Source: Deltaproteobacteria bacterium (lineage in GTDB: Bacteria; Desulfobacterota; DSM-4660; Desulfatiglandales; B25-G16). Taken from it: 36,100 nucleotides of DNA. Position 1 is the stretch's first letter. The number at the start of each line of letters is the position of its first letter. The DNA lies in NCBI GenBank assembly GCA_019310725.1, contig JAFDDT010000038.1, positions 1 to 36,100 on the forward strand. The letters run 5' to 3'. Positions 9,213-18,141 of the stretch are shown here, piece after piece. A program made the translations under genes and the position numbers. Under the pieces are notes generated by a model that was given only the letters and a program-made list of their open reading frames with translations, did not search any database and was not told the origin of the DNA.

Positions 9213-9499
9213 GAGTCCGGTTCACACCTTCTGCCAGAGCCCATTTTCTGTCTGCTCTCGCATATATTCGGCAGGATAAACCTTCTGCAGCAACCACTTT
9301 TCGAGAGCATTCCGAAACAGTTTTGCGAAGGCTCGAGGACTTTCCTGAATCCGGAAGAATTATACCAGAATTTCCAGAGCTTCCCTATAGGGAGGTGATC
9401 ATATCGCCATACCGTTTTTTTTATAAAATCAAAGGCGATGTCGTTTGGATAGTTGCAGTTTGGCATCGGGCGCAGATTCCAAAGCAACCAAGCTATTAA
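9209..9499 (+). CDS. RelE/ParE family toxin
   Basis: RFTPSARAHFLSALAYIRQDKPSAA...LPYREVIISPYRFFYKIKGDVVWIVAVWH; 4-nt overlap with the antitoxin. Confidence 0.9.
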   Translation: MRVRFTPSARAHFLSALAYIRQDKPSAATTFREHSETVLRRLEDFPESGRIIPEFPELPYREVIISPYRFFYKIKGDVVWIVAVWHRAQIPKQPSY

Positions 9500-9640
9500 G
9501 CGCCAACCCTGCGCTTGAGAGGGACCGGGAAAAGCCGTGCCGTTTTTTGAAGGCATCAGCAAATCATAGTTTTTGGTTCCTTCATAGTATTTTGGTCATC
9601 GTTTCCCGGCCCATCAGCTTTGCGTTGGGGCGTTTAGGCA
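9500..9640 (+). other. attC-like site
   Basis: GCGCCAACCCTGCG...GGGACCGGGAAAAGC...GTTTCCCGGCCC...TGCGTTGGGGCG. Confidence 0.6.
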
Positions 9641-9646
9641 TTTGAA

Positions 9647-10036
9647 ATGGAATTTACGCTTTTATACCAAGGGCCTTTAAAGTCGAGAGGTTCTGCAAAA
9701 CAGAAACAGGAAATTCGCCGTGTTTTTCATCCTCAATTGAAATTGCTCTGGTCACAGCAACCGCTCAATGGATTTAATGAATTTCTTCAAGAAAATCCGG
9801 ACAAAGGGAAAACATCCATTCTTCAAAAAATTGGTCAATTCGTATATGCGCCCCTTATTAATGATAAATTGAAGGTAATAGCTGAGTTAGGCGACCTTAT
9901 TTGTCTTCTGTCCACACATTTTTTGCTTGATATTCCCTTCCTTTCTGATCATCCTAATTTAAACCAACAAACAAGAAGAATCAGAAAGGAGACAAGAAAT
10001 GACCATCCAAGAAGCCGTATTCGATATTTTGAATGA
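9647..10036 (+). CDS. Hypothetical protein
   Basis: 129-aa ORF directly after an attC-like site; overlaps the next ORF. Confidence 0.65.
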   Translation: MEFTLLYQGPLKSRGSAKQKQEIRRVFHPQLKLLWSQQPLNGFNEFLQENPDKGKTSILQKIGQFVYAPLINDKLKVIAELGDLICLLSTHFLLDIPFLSDHPNLNQQTRRIRKETRNDHPRSRIRYFE

Positions 10037-10241
10037 AGTGGGAAGACCTCTTAGTTCAAGGGAATTAGCGAAAATTGCATTAGACCGTGGTATGGTCACA
10101 AGCTACGCTAAAGATCCTGTGCAGTCTCATGCTCAAACGATAGAGAAAAACATAAGGGATGATGTCTACAATAGGCCTAAATTAATTTTTATACCTACTG
10201 CACAGGGAAGGCTAATTGGAAACCCACGTGGGATAACATAG
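9999..10241 (+). CDS. HARE-HTH-like (winged-helix) domain protein
   Basis: 80 aa: MTIQEAVFDILNEVGRPLSSRELAKIALDRGM... HB1/ASXL-type pattern. Confidence 0.65.
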   Translation: MTIQEAVFDILNEVGRPLSSRELAKIALDRGMVTSYAKDPVQSHAQTIEKNIRDDVYNRPKLIFIPTAQGRLIGNPRGIT

Positions 10242-10563
10242 AAAAGATGATAACGATCCGAAATTCGACTACATTAAAAGAGCTCAAGGCAAAATTACCT
10301 ATTGGGTATTTGAATAAATTCGGTTGGCAGAACAAGCAAAGCTCGCCAAAGACTTTGATGAAACGGTTACGCTACTGTTAAAGAAAGGGCTGTCAGCAGT
10401 CGCTCCGGATATCAAGAAGGGGCTGATTCAACAGCTTAATGAATTTGAGAGGCTGTAAAGTCTCAGATTGAAAGCTTACCTTCGGATGGTGCTGATTGTG
10501 TAAGTGGACGAGCAATTTCCGACAAAACGGTACTGGGTTATAATATACATAAGGAGGTATTAA

Positions 10564-10746
10564 ATGGCTGTTAAAGATATTGCCAAAAAAGTAATTGACA
10601 CCTTGCCAGATGAAGCGACTATGGATGACATTATCCATGCCCTTTACATCAAAACAAAGTTTGAACATGGTGAGCGAGAAATCCGAGAGGGGAAAGGGAT
10701 TTCGCACGAAGAGGCCAAACAGAGGCTGCAAAAATGGGTAAAGTGA
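10564..10746 (+). CDS. Small antitoxin of a ParE-type TA system
   Basis: 60 aa, LPDEATMDDIIHALYIKTKFEHGEREIREGKGISHEEAKQRLQKW; overlaps the downstream toxin. Confidence 0.85.
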   Translation: MAVKDIAKKVIDTLPDEATMDDIIHALYIKTKFEHGEREIREGKGISHEEAKQRLQKWVK

Positions 10747-11012
10747 TTTGGGCTCCATCTGCATTGGACGATATCGATGCGATCGCTAAATATATTGCAA
10801 GAGATTCCGTATATAGGGCATCCCTTTTTGTAAGCCGAATAATTGAAGCAACAGATCGTCTGCGAGAATTCCCCATGTCGGGGCGTGTAATACCTGAAAT
10901 TGGTGAGCAATCTTGCAGGGAAATACTTTATGTATCTTATCGTATTATGTACCGGGTTGAGGGCAATAATGTATGGATCACTGGAGTTGTTCATGGTGCG
11001 AGAGATTGGTGA
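10734..11012 (+). CDS. RelE/ParE family toxin
   Basis: VIWAPSALDDIDAIAKYIARDS...CREILYVSYRIMYRVEGNNVWITGVVHGARD. Confidence 0.9.
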   Translation: MGKVIWAPSALDDIDAIAKYIARDSVYRASLFVSRIIEATDRLREFPMSGRVIPEIGEQSCREILYVSYRIMYRVEGNNVWITGVVHGARDW

Positions 11013-11022
11013 GCACATTGAT

Positions 11023-11082
11023 CACCTAACAAGGCAAATGCAGCCGACAGCTTATAGCTGCAGCTGATTTGAAGCGTTCTAC
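11023..11082 (+). other. attC site
   Basis: CACCTAACAAGGCAAATGCAGCCGACAGC...GCAGCTGATTTGAAGCGTTCTAC; same class as 16901-16960 and 28070-28128. Confidence 0.75.
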
Positions 11083-11092
11083 CTCTTGACAC

Positions 11093-11120
11093 TTGACAAA
11101 TAAATTAGCTATTGTACAAT
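11093..11120 (+). promoter_or_regulatory. Sigma70-like promoter of the PIN toxin operon
   Basis: TTGACA (11093-11098)-16-TACAAT (11115-11120); -10 lies in the palindrome ATTGTACAAT. Confidence 0.6.
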
Positions 11121-11149
11121 TGTCATAAATACATATTCTGGAGGGAAGT

Positions 11150-11542
11150 ATGGATGTTGTAATTGATACATCTGCATTGATTGGAGTTATTGTTGGCGAA
11201 CCTGAACGTAGTAGGATTGTTGAATTTACTACTGGAAATACACTTATTGGACCTGGCTCTATTCCCTGGGAAATTGGCAATGCCTTTTCTGCCATGTTTA
11301 AACAGAACAGGCTAACACTTGATGAAGCCCGGAAGGGCCTTGTGATTTTCGATAGTATCCCTATCCGGTACATCAAATCAGATTTTGTTAATACCTTAAA
11401 AATATCCAAACAAGCCAACATGTATGCATACGATGCCTATTTCTTGGATTGTGCTATTAGACATAAAGCACCGCTATTGACGTTGGATCGAAAGCTAAAG
11501 ACAGCTGCTCAAAATCTTAACATCGAAACCATGGAGGTCTAG
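11150..11542 (+). CDS. PIN domain nuclease toxin (VapC-like)
   Basis: MDVVIDTSALIGVIVGEPE...YDAYFLDCAIRHKAPLLTLDRKL; PIN acidic residues present. Confidence 0.88.
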   Translation: MDVVIDTSALIGVIVGEPERSRIVEFTTGNTLIGPGSIPWEIGNAFSAMFKQNRLTLDEARKGLVIFDSIPIRYIKSDFVNTLKISKQANMYAYDAYFLDCAIRHKAPLLTLDRKLKTAAQNLNIETMEV

Positions 11543-11543
11543 A

Positions 11544-11762
11544 ATGCAAGTTTATACATATTCAGAAGCTCGACAAAAATTCGCAAAAGTATTAGAGCAG
11601 GCTGAACATACAGGAAAAGTCCTAATTCGAAGGAAAGACGGAAGAACTTTCGCCCTAGTTCCGGAAAAGATCGTTTCTTCGCCTTTGAATGTCCCATCAA
11701 TTAAAGCAAATATAACGACGCAAGAAATAGTAGATATTGTTCGAGAAGGAAGAGAAAGGTAG
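11544..11762 (+). CDS. Phd/YefM-like antitoxin
   Basis: YTYSEARQKFAKVLEQAEHTGKVLIRRKDGRTFALVPE; immediately downstream of the PIN gene. Confidence 0.85.
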   Translation: MQVYTYSEARQKFAKVLEQAEHTGKVLIRRKDGRTFALVPEKIVSSPLNVPSIKANITTQEIVDIVREGRER

Positions 11763-11865
11763 AACAAACGGATGAACCAGACGGGAATAACTTGCGGATT
11801 TTATCGTAAAGGCTGTGCAGGCTTGAAAGCTTGCAAGCCCGCTGGTTATCCTTCACGTTCGGATT
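11759..11865 (+). other. attC-like site
   Basis: GAACAAACGGATGAACCAGACGGG...CCCGCTGGTTATCCTTCACGTTCGGA. Confidence 0.55.
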
Positions 11866-11910
11866 AAAATTACATCTTGACATCTATCCGTTTATAAATA
11901 CAATGTACAT

Positions 11911-12204
11911 ATGATTGAATTAAGGTTCGAATGGGATAAACGGAAGGAAAAAACTAATATAAGAAAGCATGGCGTTTCTTTCGATGAAGCACGTACAGCT
12001 TTTTATGATGAAAATGCGCTACAATTTTTTGACCCCGACCATTCAAAAGAGGAAGACCGTTTCATCTTGCTTGGGATAAGTTTTAAGCTTTGGATAGTAG
12101 TTGTCTGCCACTGTTTTCGAAAAAGTGAGACGGTAGTTAGAATTATATCTGCCAGGAAGGCGGATAAAGATGAAGAAAATGAGTATTGGAGGTCTAGACG
12201 ATGA
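11911..12204 (+). CDS. brnT: BrnT family toxin
   Basis: FEWDKRKEKTNIRKHGVSFDEARTAFYDENALQFFDPDHSKEEDRFILLGIS...VRIISARKADKDE. Confidence 0.93.
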   Translation: MIELRFEWDKRKEKTNIRKHGVSFDEARTAFYDENALQFFDPDHSKEEDRFILLGISFKLWIVVVCHCFRKSETVVRIISARKADKDEENEYWRSRR

Positions 12205-12476
12205 GAGAACATTACGATTTCTCAAAAATGAAAGGGCGTAAAAACCCTTACACCAAGTATTTAAAACAACCGGTAACTATGCGACTGGACCGTGACACCG
12301 TTTCCTATTTTAAGTCCCTGGCGGAAGAAACAGGTATTCCTTATCAGAGCCTGATTAATCTTTATCTTCGTGACTGCGCGGTTCACCACCGAAAACTACA
12401 CATGAAATGGCATCCTGAAATCAACAAGGTGCCTGATCGTGCCAAGGTAAACCCGAAACCTTGGGATTCCACGTAA
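12201..12476 (+). CDS. brnA: BrnA family antitoxin
   Basis: MREHYDFSKMKGRKNPYTKYLKQPVTMRLDRDTVSYFKSLAEETGIPYQSLINLYLRDC; 4-nt overlap with brnT. Confidence 0.92.
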   Translation: MREHYDFSKMKGRKNPYTKYLKQPVTMRLDRDTVSYFKSLAEETGIPYQSLINLYLRDCAVHHRKLHMKWHPEINKVPDRAKVNPKPWDST

Positions 12477-12505
12477 ATCGGGATGAAATTGGTTATTGTT
12501 GCCCA

Positions 12506-13880
12506 GTGGGTGATCGCATACCGTGATAGTCCCACCTGGCCAAAGATTAGCCACCAGGTCAGTAGTGAAATGCAGGTGCAAACCCTGTAACGGGAGTACG
12601 GAGCTGGATGGATCAAGGGTACAGGCTCTGTATTGAGCCCCGATAAATGTATAGCTGTGGTCATTGGATAATCCTGCGTTGCAGGAGAAAGCCGACGCTT
12701 TTCAGCATGTCGGAAGGCAGCAGTCCTGGTTGCGCTATGGCAAGCGGCAGGGCCACCACCGGGGTCTTAGACCAGGGCATGTTCTCAAAGGGGTAGCTCG
12801 GGAACTGGGGAGAGCCGACTGTCTCCTTGTGAGAGAGCCCGGAAGATGAGGGGTACCGGCAGATCAAGAGCCCTGGCGCTGTCGAACAGCCTTTGAGCAA
12901 CAGCGAGTCCGGCACTCATAGTATTGAGTGGTGGAGACACAAACGAGCGGAGGCACGCAAGGTATCGGGTGAGGATAGCAAAGAGCGAACGAACCCGAGA
13001 CGGGCATTTGGCAGTTTTAGTGGATCATAGTACCGATGGTCGTGCGTGAAGCAAGACCTGAGAAGGTGGGGAAGTGAGGCCCAAGCGACCCACTTAAGGG
13101 AAGGTGAAGCCGGGTACGACGTTCTATTGAAGGGAAAGATGGGAGATACTTCGAGATCGCAAACCGTGTCAACGAGACTTCAACAGATTGCGAAACAGGC
13201 AGAGGACTATCCGCAGATGGTCTTCACGACCCTGGCGCATTACATCGATGTTGATCTTCTTCGAGAAGCCTACCGACATACGCGCAAGAACAGTTCCCCT
13301 GGAGTTGACGGCATAACTGCAAAACAGTACGGGGAAGACCTTGAGGCAAGCCTTATTGATCTCCACGAGCGACTCAAAAGTGGGCGATACAAGGCACCTC
13401 CGGTATTGCGAGCATGGCTGGAGAAGGACAATGGGAAAAAGCGACCCATAGGCAAGCCAACGTTCGGGGACAAGATTGTCCAAAGGGCAGGGATGATGCT
13501 TCTTGAGCCGATAGGAGAGCAGTACAAAGTGCTATGTTCCAAGCTCAGAGGCTTCTACCAGTATTATGGAGTCAGAAGCAATTACAAGGCTTTGGAGGTG
13601 GTATTTGAATACACACAGAAGGCGTGGCGACGCTGGCTGAGCCGAAGGAGTCACAAAGGAAAAGTGCTCTTTGAGGAGATCTTCGAAAGAAGTATCCCTT
13701 ACCCCTGCCGAGGATAGTCCATAGTATTTAAAGCCACAAGGGCAGCAAAGTCGTGCGCCACTTGGGGTGTCGCCTGAGTGGTTGAAGGTTTGGTAAAAGA
13801 ACCTGAATCGAGGAACCGGATGAGGGAAATCTTCAAGTCCGGGTCTGTGGGGAGGGCGCCGGGCAACCGGTGCCTTTACC
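12506..13880 (+). mobile_element. Group II intron with internally deleted RT/maturase ORF
   Basis: Structured ~540-bp 5' region, LtrA-like ORF, domain V-like GAACCGGATGAGGGAAATCTTCAAGTCCGGGTC (13813-13845) and a domain VI-like hairpin; boundaries approximate. Confidence 0.75.
13046..13717 (+). pseudogene. Group II intron reverse transcriptase/maturase with central RT domain missing
   Basis: N-terminal NSSPGVDGITAKQY...KRPIGKPTFGDKIVQRAGMMLLEPIGEQY joined directly to C-terminal KLRGFYQYYGVRSNYKALEVVFEYTQKAWRRWLSRRSHKG; no YADD. Confidence 0.85.
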
Positions 13881-13935
13881 TGGAAGATGGACTGGCAAAT
13901 CCGCTGGCGCTTCACAGGCGCCACTGAGCGTGGGC

Positions 13936-13969
13936 GATAGGGCGGACCGCTCGCTGCTGCTCGCCCGGC
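13936..13969 (+). repeat. 34-bp exact repeat of 6885-6918
   Basis: GATAGGGCGGACCGCTCGCTGCTGCTCGCCCGGC identical at both places. Confidence 0.9.
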
Positions 13970-14000
13970 AGATAAATATAATGGAAACGAGGAACAATTA

Positions 14001-14282
14001 ATGCTAATATTCGAATGGGATCTTGAAAAGGCAAAAACTAATCTGAAAAAACATGGTGTCTCTTTTGAGGAAGCGAGCACCGCTTTTAAAGATCCTTTGT
14101 CATTAACCATAGATGATCCTTTACATTCAAGCGATGAAGAAAGATTGATCCTTATTGGAATATCATATAATAATCGCATGTTGGTTATCGTTCATACTGA
14201 AATAGGGGACAATATAAGGATTATCAGTTCCAGAAAAGCCACCAAGAAAGAAAGGAACTATTATGAAGCCGATGTCCAATGA
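14001..14282 (+). CDS. brnT: BrnT family toxin (second module)
   Basis: FEWDLEKAKTNLKKHGVSFEEASTAFKDPLSLTIDDPLHSSDEERLILIGIS...IRIISSRKATKKE. Confidence 0.93.
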   Translation: MLIFEWDLEKAKTNLKKHGVSFEEASTAFKDPLSLTIDDPLHSSDEERLILIGISYNNRMLVIVHTEIGDNIRIISSRKATKKERNYYEADVQ

Positions 14283-14487
14283 TCCAGATATGTTGGAAGA
14301 ATATAATTTTAGCAAGGGGATAAGGGGTAAATACGCAGAAAGATATTCAAAAGGAACAAATGTTGTAATCATTGACCCGGACGTAGCCGAGTTTTTCCCA
14401 GATGAGAACTCTGTCAATGACGCATTAAGATCGTTAATCCCTATTATTAAAAAGAGAGAAAAGCGGGCTGCCGAACAAGGGCATTGA
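14263..14487 (+). CDS. BrnT-partner antitoxin
   Basis: MLEEYNFSKGIRGKYAERYSKGTNVVIIDPDVAEFFPDENSVNDALRSLIPI; overlaps brnT. Confidence 0.85.
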   Translation: MKPMSNDPDMLEEYNFSKGIRGKYAERYSKGTNVVIIDPDVAEFFPDENSVNDALRSLIPIIKKREKRAAEQGH

Positions 14488-14600
14488 GATGGACTGGGAA
14501 AAGCTGGTGCGCTTTTACCCTTTCCGGATATCTTCAAAAATCTCCTCCTTTTCAAAGCCCTTCTTCTCTTTTCCCAGCGCACTCATTCCTGGTGTTATGC
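14471..14600 (+). other. attC-like site
   Basis: CCGAACAAGG...GGACTGGGAAAAG...CTTTTCCCAGCGCACTC...GGTGTTATGC. Confidence 0.5.
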
Positions 14601-14673
14601 TTCTACAAATAGAAATTCTCCACAACATTTAAGTTAATTGATGGAGGCTTAGAGGTAAGGGGGGTGGTCAGGA

Positions 14674-16788
14674 ATGCGAAGATTATGGAACAGGTATCCT
14701 AAACTTTCTATTTTAGTTTGGCTTTTGCCGGTTATATCAACGGGCTTTCTTGTGCAATGCGCGGGACTTCCGAAGATACCGAGCTTAGAAGGCATTCTTG
14801 AAGGCGAGCCGCCTATTACCACCAGTCTTTCAGATGCTGTCACTGAAGTCCCCTTCCTGGATGATTTCGATCCCAGACACTTTGTTTCAATGACGGTATT
14901 GCCCCGTGACCCGAAAGGCGGCTTCTTGCTGCGTCCAGGCCTATTCAGATTTAACGCTGAGAGCTATTGCTTGCATGCAGGGAAATACGTTCCAGGTGGA
15001 GGAGACGGGTATCTGTATGCGCCGCTGAAAGGACCCCGGTCAGATATTATAGGCAACATTCTTCAAAGATCAGTGGACCATCCTGAGGTTCCACAAAGGG
15101 ATATTCAGACGCTTTTATGGGCCATCCTCACCCGCACTAAGATTAGTGATATGTCCCATGAGATACAGCTGACCGCCGCAGAGCTTTTAACACCTGAGGA
15201 GATTTTTGAGATCAACGGAGGAGCAATGGGGCTAATCCCGGAGGAACTGCTCGAGAAAGCCCTCGCCAAGCTGCCGCCCCAGGTGCGTCAAGTACTGGAG
15301 GCCGAGGCTCGTTTGCGGGAGATGCTGACTGAAGCCAAGGCAACATATGAGGAACTGGAGCGTGTTGCGGTGCGGTTCGGAGATGCTCCCCTTGGAGAGG
15401 GGAGTCGCGAGATTCCTATCGGGCGATGGTCTTACCACTCTGATGGATATTTCATACGCTATTTTCCGTCAGGCTACAGCAGTATCCTGATCCAGGTCTA
15501 CGTTCCTGAACTCTTCCAGATCGAGCGAGATGAGCTTGGGCGGATCACACGGATTGCTGACGGAAAAGGTAACCAGATCGAAACCAAGTACGACGACACA
15601 ATTGGACTATTAACGGTTCCCGGCGATCCAGCCATGCAGGGTTACGCATTTCGTTCAATTCGTTTTGTGTGCCGCAAGATAATCCCGCCAGAGGTGGTGT
15701 TAGACTTAGAAGCCACATGGGACGCTGTTGGGTGGACCCTAGTCGGCGTACCTTCTGGAAAAGGATGCAGTGAACCGTCTTCGGAGCGTTTCGCCGATCT
15801 GAAAGATCGCTATGAATGGGCCAACACACACAAGAATCAGTTAAACAAGTTGAATGAACAGTTCGCTCCAAAAGGCAGCATTCGGGATATCGTTGATCTT
15901 GGTCACTACGCGGTTGCCCTGGCAAAGGCTATTAGCGGTGACCACACTAGAGAGATCAAATGGGCTAGCAACCATATCGATCTGGTCAAGAAGGCTTGGC
16001 AGTATGCAGTGTGCAAGCGAGAGGGTGGTTGTAACACGGAAGGTGCATCATTTGGGTCACTCAACAGAAAATCTAAGGAATTTTCAGATTCGCGAATGCT
16101 TTTAGCATCCTCCCAGAGCACGAAGGTGTACGCAGAGATCGGAAGTAATGAAAAGGGAAGCAAGGACAGCTATCGCAAATATGACCCTGCTGGTAACGAT
16201 GCCGTGCCGGGCAATACGTCTCGACAACGTCTCGGAATATCGCCACGTTCGTCCGATGACAAGGATGAAGTAGACGAGGCTTGCCAAACAATAAATGATC
16301 ACTTGCTGTTTCAAGCCCTGATGTTGAAAGCCTTTCAGGATCAAGGGCTGTACGATGCCATAAAGGATATGGGATTGGGCTGGGAGCATTATCAAGAGGC
16401 AGTGAAAAACCTTGCCAAAAAGGCATGGGATTCAGAACAGTGGACTTCCTTTGATAACTTAAGTAACGCGGAAAAAGCAGAAATTCTCAAGTCACACTGG
16501 CCACCGGCAGGGGAAAGTCCAATGCACACAGATTGCGATTGCAACATCGTGGAAAACTGGGATTTGGATAGATTCATAGAGGAAGATGGCGAACTTGCAG
16601 GGAAGGCTCTCTACCGGGCGGCCAGGACTCATGAACAAGTGCACCGAAGCACATGCATGCGCGCAACTCCCAGGTTTTTCTGCCTGCAGTTTGAAGATAT
16701 CGAATTTGGGCGCAATGATGAGATTAAAGCCTATAATGCTGGGATAGACGAAAAGGAGAAATCGTTGAAAGAACTAGGTTGCAAATAG
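14674..16788 (+). CDS. Secreted/lipoprotein-like protein with YD-repeat-like segment and C-terminal HExxH motif
   Basis: 704 aa; N-terminal signal-like segment ending LVQCAG; ERDELGRITRIADGKGNQIETKYDD; C-terminal RTHEQVHRSTC...FGRNDEIKAYNAG. Confidence 0.75.
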   Translation: MRRLWNRYPKLSILVWLLPVISTGFLVQCAGLPKIPSLEGILEGEPPITTSLSDAVTEVPFLDDFDPRHFVSMTVLPRDPKGGFLLRPGLFRFNAESYCLHAGKYVPGGGDGYLYAPLKGPRSDIIGNILQRSVDHPEVPQRDIQTLLWAILTRTKISDMSHEIQLTAAELLTPEEIFEINGGAMGLIPEELLEKALAKLPPQVRQVLEAEARLREMLTEAKATYEELERVAVRFGDAPLGEGSREIPIGRWSYHSDGYFIRYFPSGYSSILIQVYVPELFQIERDELGRITRIADGKGNQIETKYDDTIGLLTVPGDPAMQGYAFRSIRFVCRKIIPPEVVLDLEATWDAVGWTLVGVPSGKGCSEPSSERFADLKDRYEWANTHKNQLNKLNEQFAPKGSIRDIVDLGHYAVALAKAISGDHTREIKWASNHIDLVKKAWQYAVCKREGGCNTEGASFGSLNRKSKEFSDSRMLLASSQSTKVYAEIGSNEKGSKDSYRKYDPAGNDAVPGNTSRQRLGISPRSSDDKDEVDEACQTINDHLLFQALMLKAFQDQGLYDAIKDMGLGWEHYQEAVKNLAKKAWDSEQWTSFDNLSNAEKAEILKSHWPPAGESPMHTDCDCNIVENWDLDRFIEEDGELAGKALYRAARTHEQVHRSTCMRATPRFFCLQFEDIEFGRNDEIKAYNAGIDEKEKSLKELGCK

Positions 16789-16900
16789 AATAGTCAGCCT
16801 ATTGTAGTTTTATAGAGATTCTGAGAGGGACTCATGGAACGTTTTAAAACAATTGATTGAATATGGACAGGAGGTATGTGGCCAACTATGGGAACGATAA

Positions 16901-16960
16901 GCATAACAAGCCAAATGCAACCGACCGCCTTCGTCGGCGGCTGATTTGCGACGTAGGGCG
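16901..16960 (+). other. attC site
   Basis: CATAACAAGCCAAATGCAACCGACCGCC-TTCGTC-GGCGGCTGATTTGCGACGTAGGGC. Confidence 0.75.
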
Positions 16961-16992
16961 GATTAATCTAAAATGCAGTGAGATACTAACTA

Positions 16993-17475
16993 ATGAATAA
17001 AAGAGCCTTGTTGATAAATGTATTCGCTTTTGCTTGTTTACTTATTTCTTTAATAAGGAATAAGGAGAAAACGAAGCAATCACTGATAGGAGCGGTAAAA
17101 TCTTTCTTCCGCATCCTTCCAATGGTTTTTATTGTCATCATCGTCATAGGCCTGCTTTTAGGTTTCGTGCCCCCGGCCAAGATTTCTGACATTGTCGGCG
17201 AGCAAGCGGGTTTTGGCGGATTAATTCTTATCGCCTTTTTAGGGACGACTCTGCATATTCCAGCACTTATCTCCTTCCCTTTGGTGGCGTCACTTCTTAA
17301 GGGTGGGGCATCAGTTACTGCCGTTGCCGCTTTCATAACAACGTTGACAATGGTTGGAATAGTTACTTTGCCTCTGGAGATAAAAGAACTGGGAAAGAAA
17401 ATTACCCTGCTGAGAAATGGCATAAGTTTCATCTTCGCAATTATTATTGCTCTCATAATAGGGGCAATATTATGA
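16993..17475 (+). CDS. Permease half-protein (ArsP/UPF0718-like)
   Basis: 160 aa, multiple TM segments; SFFRILPMVFIVIIVIGLLLGFVPPAKISDIVG, LGTTLHIPALISFPLVASLLKGGA. Confidence 0.8.
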   Translation: MNKRALLINVFAFACLLISLIRNKEKTKQSLIGAVKSFFRILPMVFIVIIVIGLLLGFVPPAKISDIVGEQAGFGGLILIAFLGTTLHIPALISFPLVASLLKGGASVTAVAAFITTLTMVGIVTLPLEIKELGKKITLLRNGISFIFAIIIALIIGAIL

Positions 17476-18008
17476 AAAAAGACACGGCGGTAAAGGGAGC
17501 GATACGAGATGTGATTCTTCTGGGTATCACTTTGAGTATCGCGATAATTTTGCTATCAATTTTCCCTGATAGACGAGATATTGTTTTTACAACATCATGG
17601 GAGTTCTTTGTTGAAATGATCTGGATATTACCTGCCGTGATGATATTGATGGGTCTTTTTATGGTGTGGGTGTCAAAAGACATGGTTGTAAAATATTTAG
17701 GGAGAACTTCGGGAATAAAAGGCTTTTTTCTGGCCCTGGTCTTTGGCGCTCTGCCAACAGGTCCCCTTTATGTGGCTTTCCCAATGGCCGCGGCTTTAAT
17801 TAAAAAAGGCGCGCGCATTTCCAACGTCATTATTTTCCTTAACGCATGGGCGTGTATAAAGCTTCCTCAAGAAATGGTAGAACTCCAATTTTTAGGACCT
17901 AAATTTATGGCGTTGAGACTGATTTTAACTATTATATTTGCCGTCGTCATGGCAACGTCAATCGAACGGTTGATTGAATGGAGCAATAATAAAAACGGCG
18001 TGTCATAG
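17472..18008 (+). CDS. Permease half-protein (ArsP/UPF0718-like)
   Basis: 178 aa; KYLGRTSGIKGFFLALVFGALPTGPLYVAFPMAAALIKKGA; 4-nt overlap with the upstream half. Confidence 0.8.
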   Translation: MKKDTAVKGAIRDVILLGITLSIAIILLSIFPDRRDIVFTTSWEFFVEMIWILPAVMILMGLFMVWVSKDMVVKYLGRTSGIKGFFLALVFGALPTGPLYVAFPMAAALIKKGARISNVIIFLNAWACIKLPQEMVELQFLGPKFMALRLILTIIFAVVMATSIERLIEWSNNKNGVS

Positions 18009-18141
18009 GAGCATAGGAGGTAAAAATGATGCAAGTATTTGATGTTAAAACCATGACGTCCTATCCGTACCAGGAAAGGGATAAAAATGTTTTGTCGTTA
18101 ATGGGATGGCAGAAGTAAGGGTCAATCAAGAAATAGTTAAT

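Noticed and set aside
10245-10460. Small antitoxin-like remnant (EQAKLAKDFDETVTLLLKKGLSAVAPDIKKGLIQQLNEFERL*)
   Set aside because: Short, no start codon and no confident family; not listed as a feature
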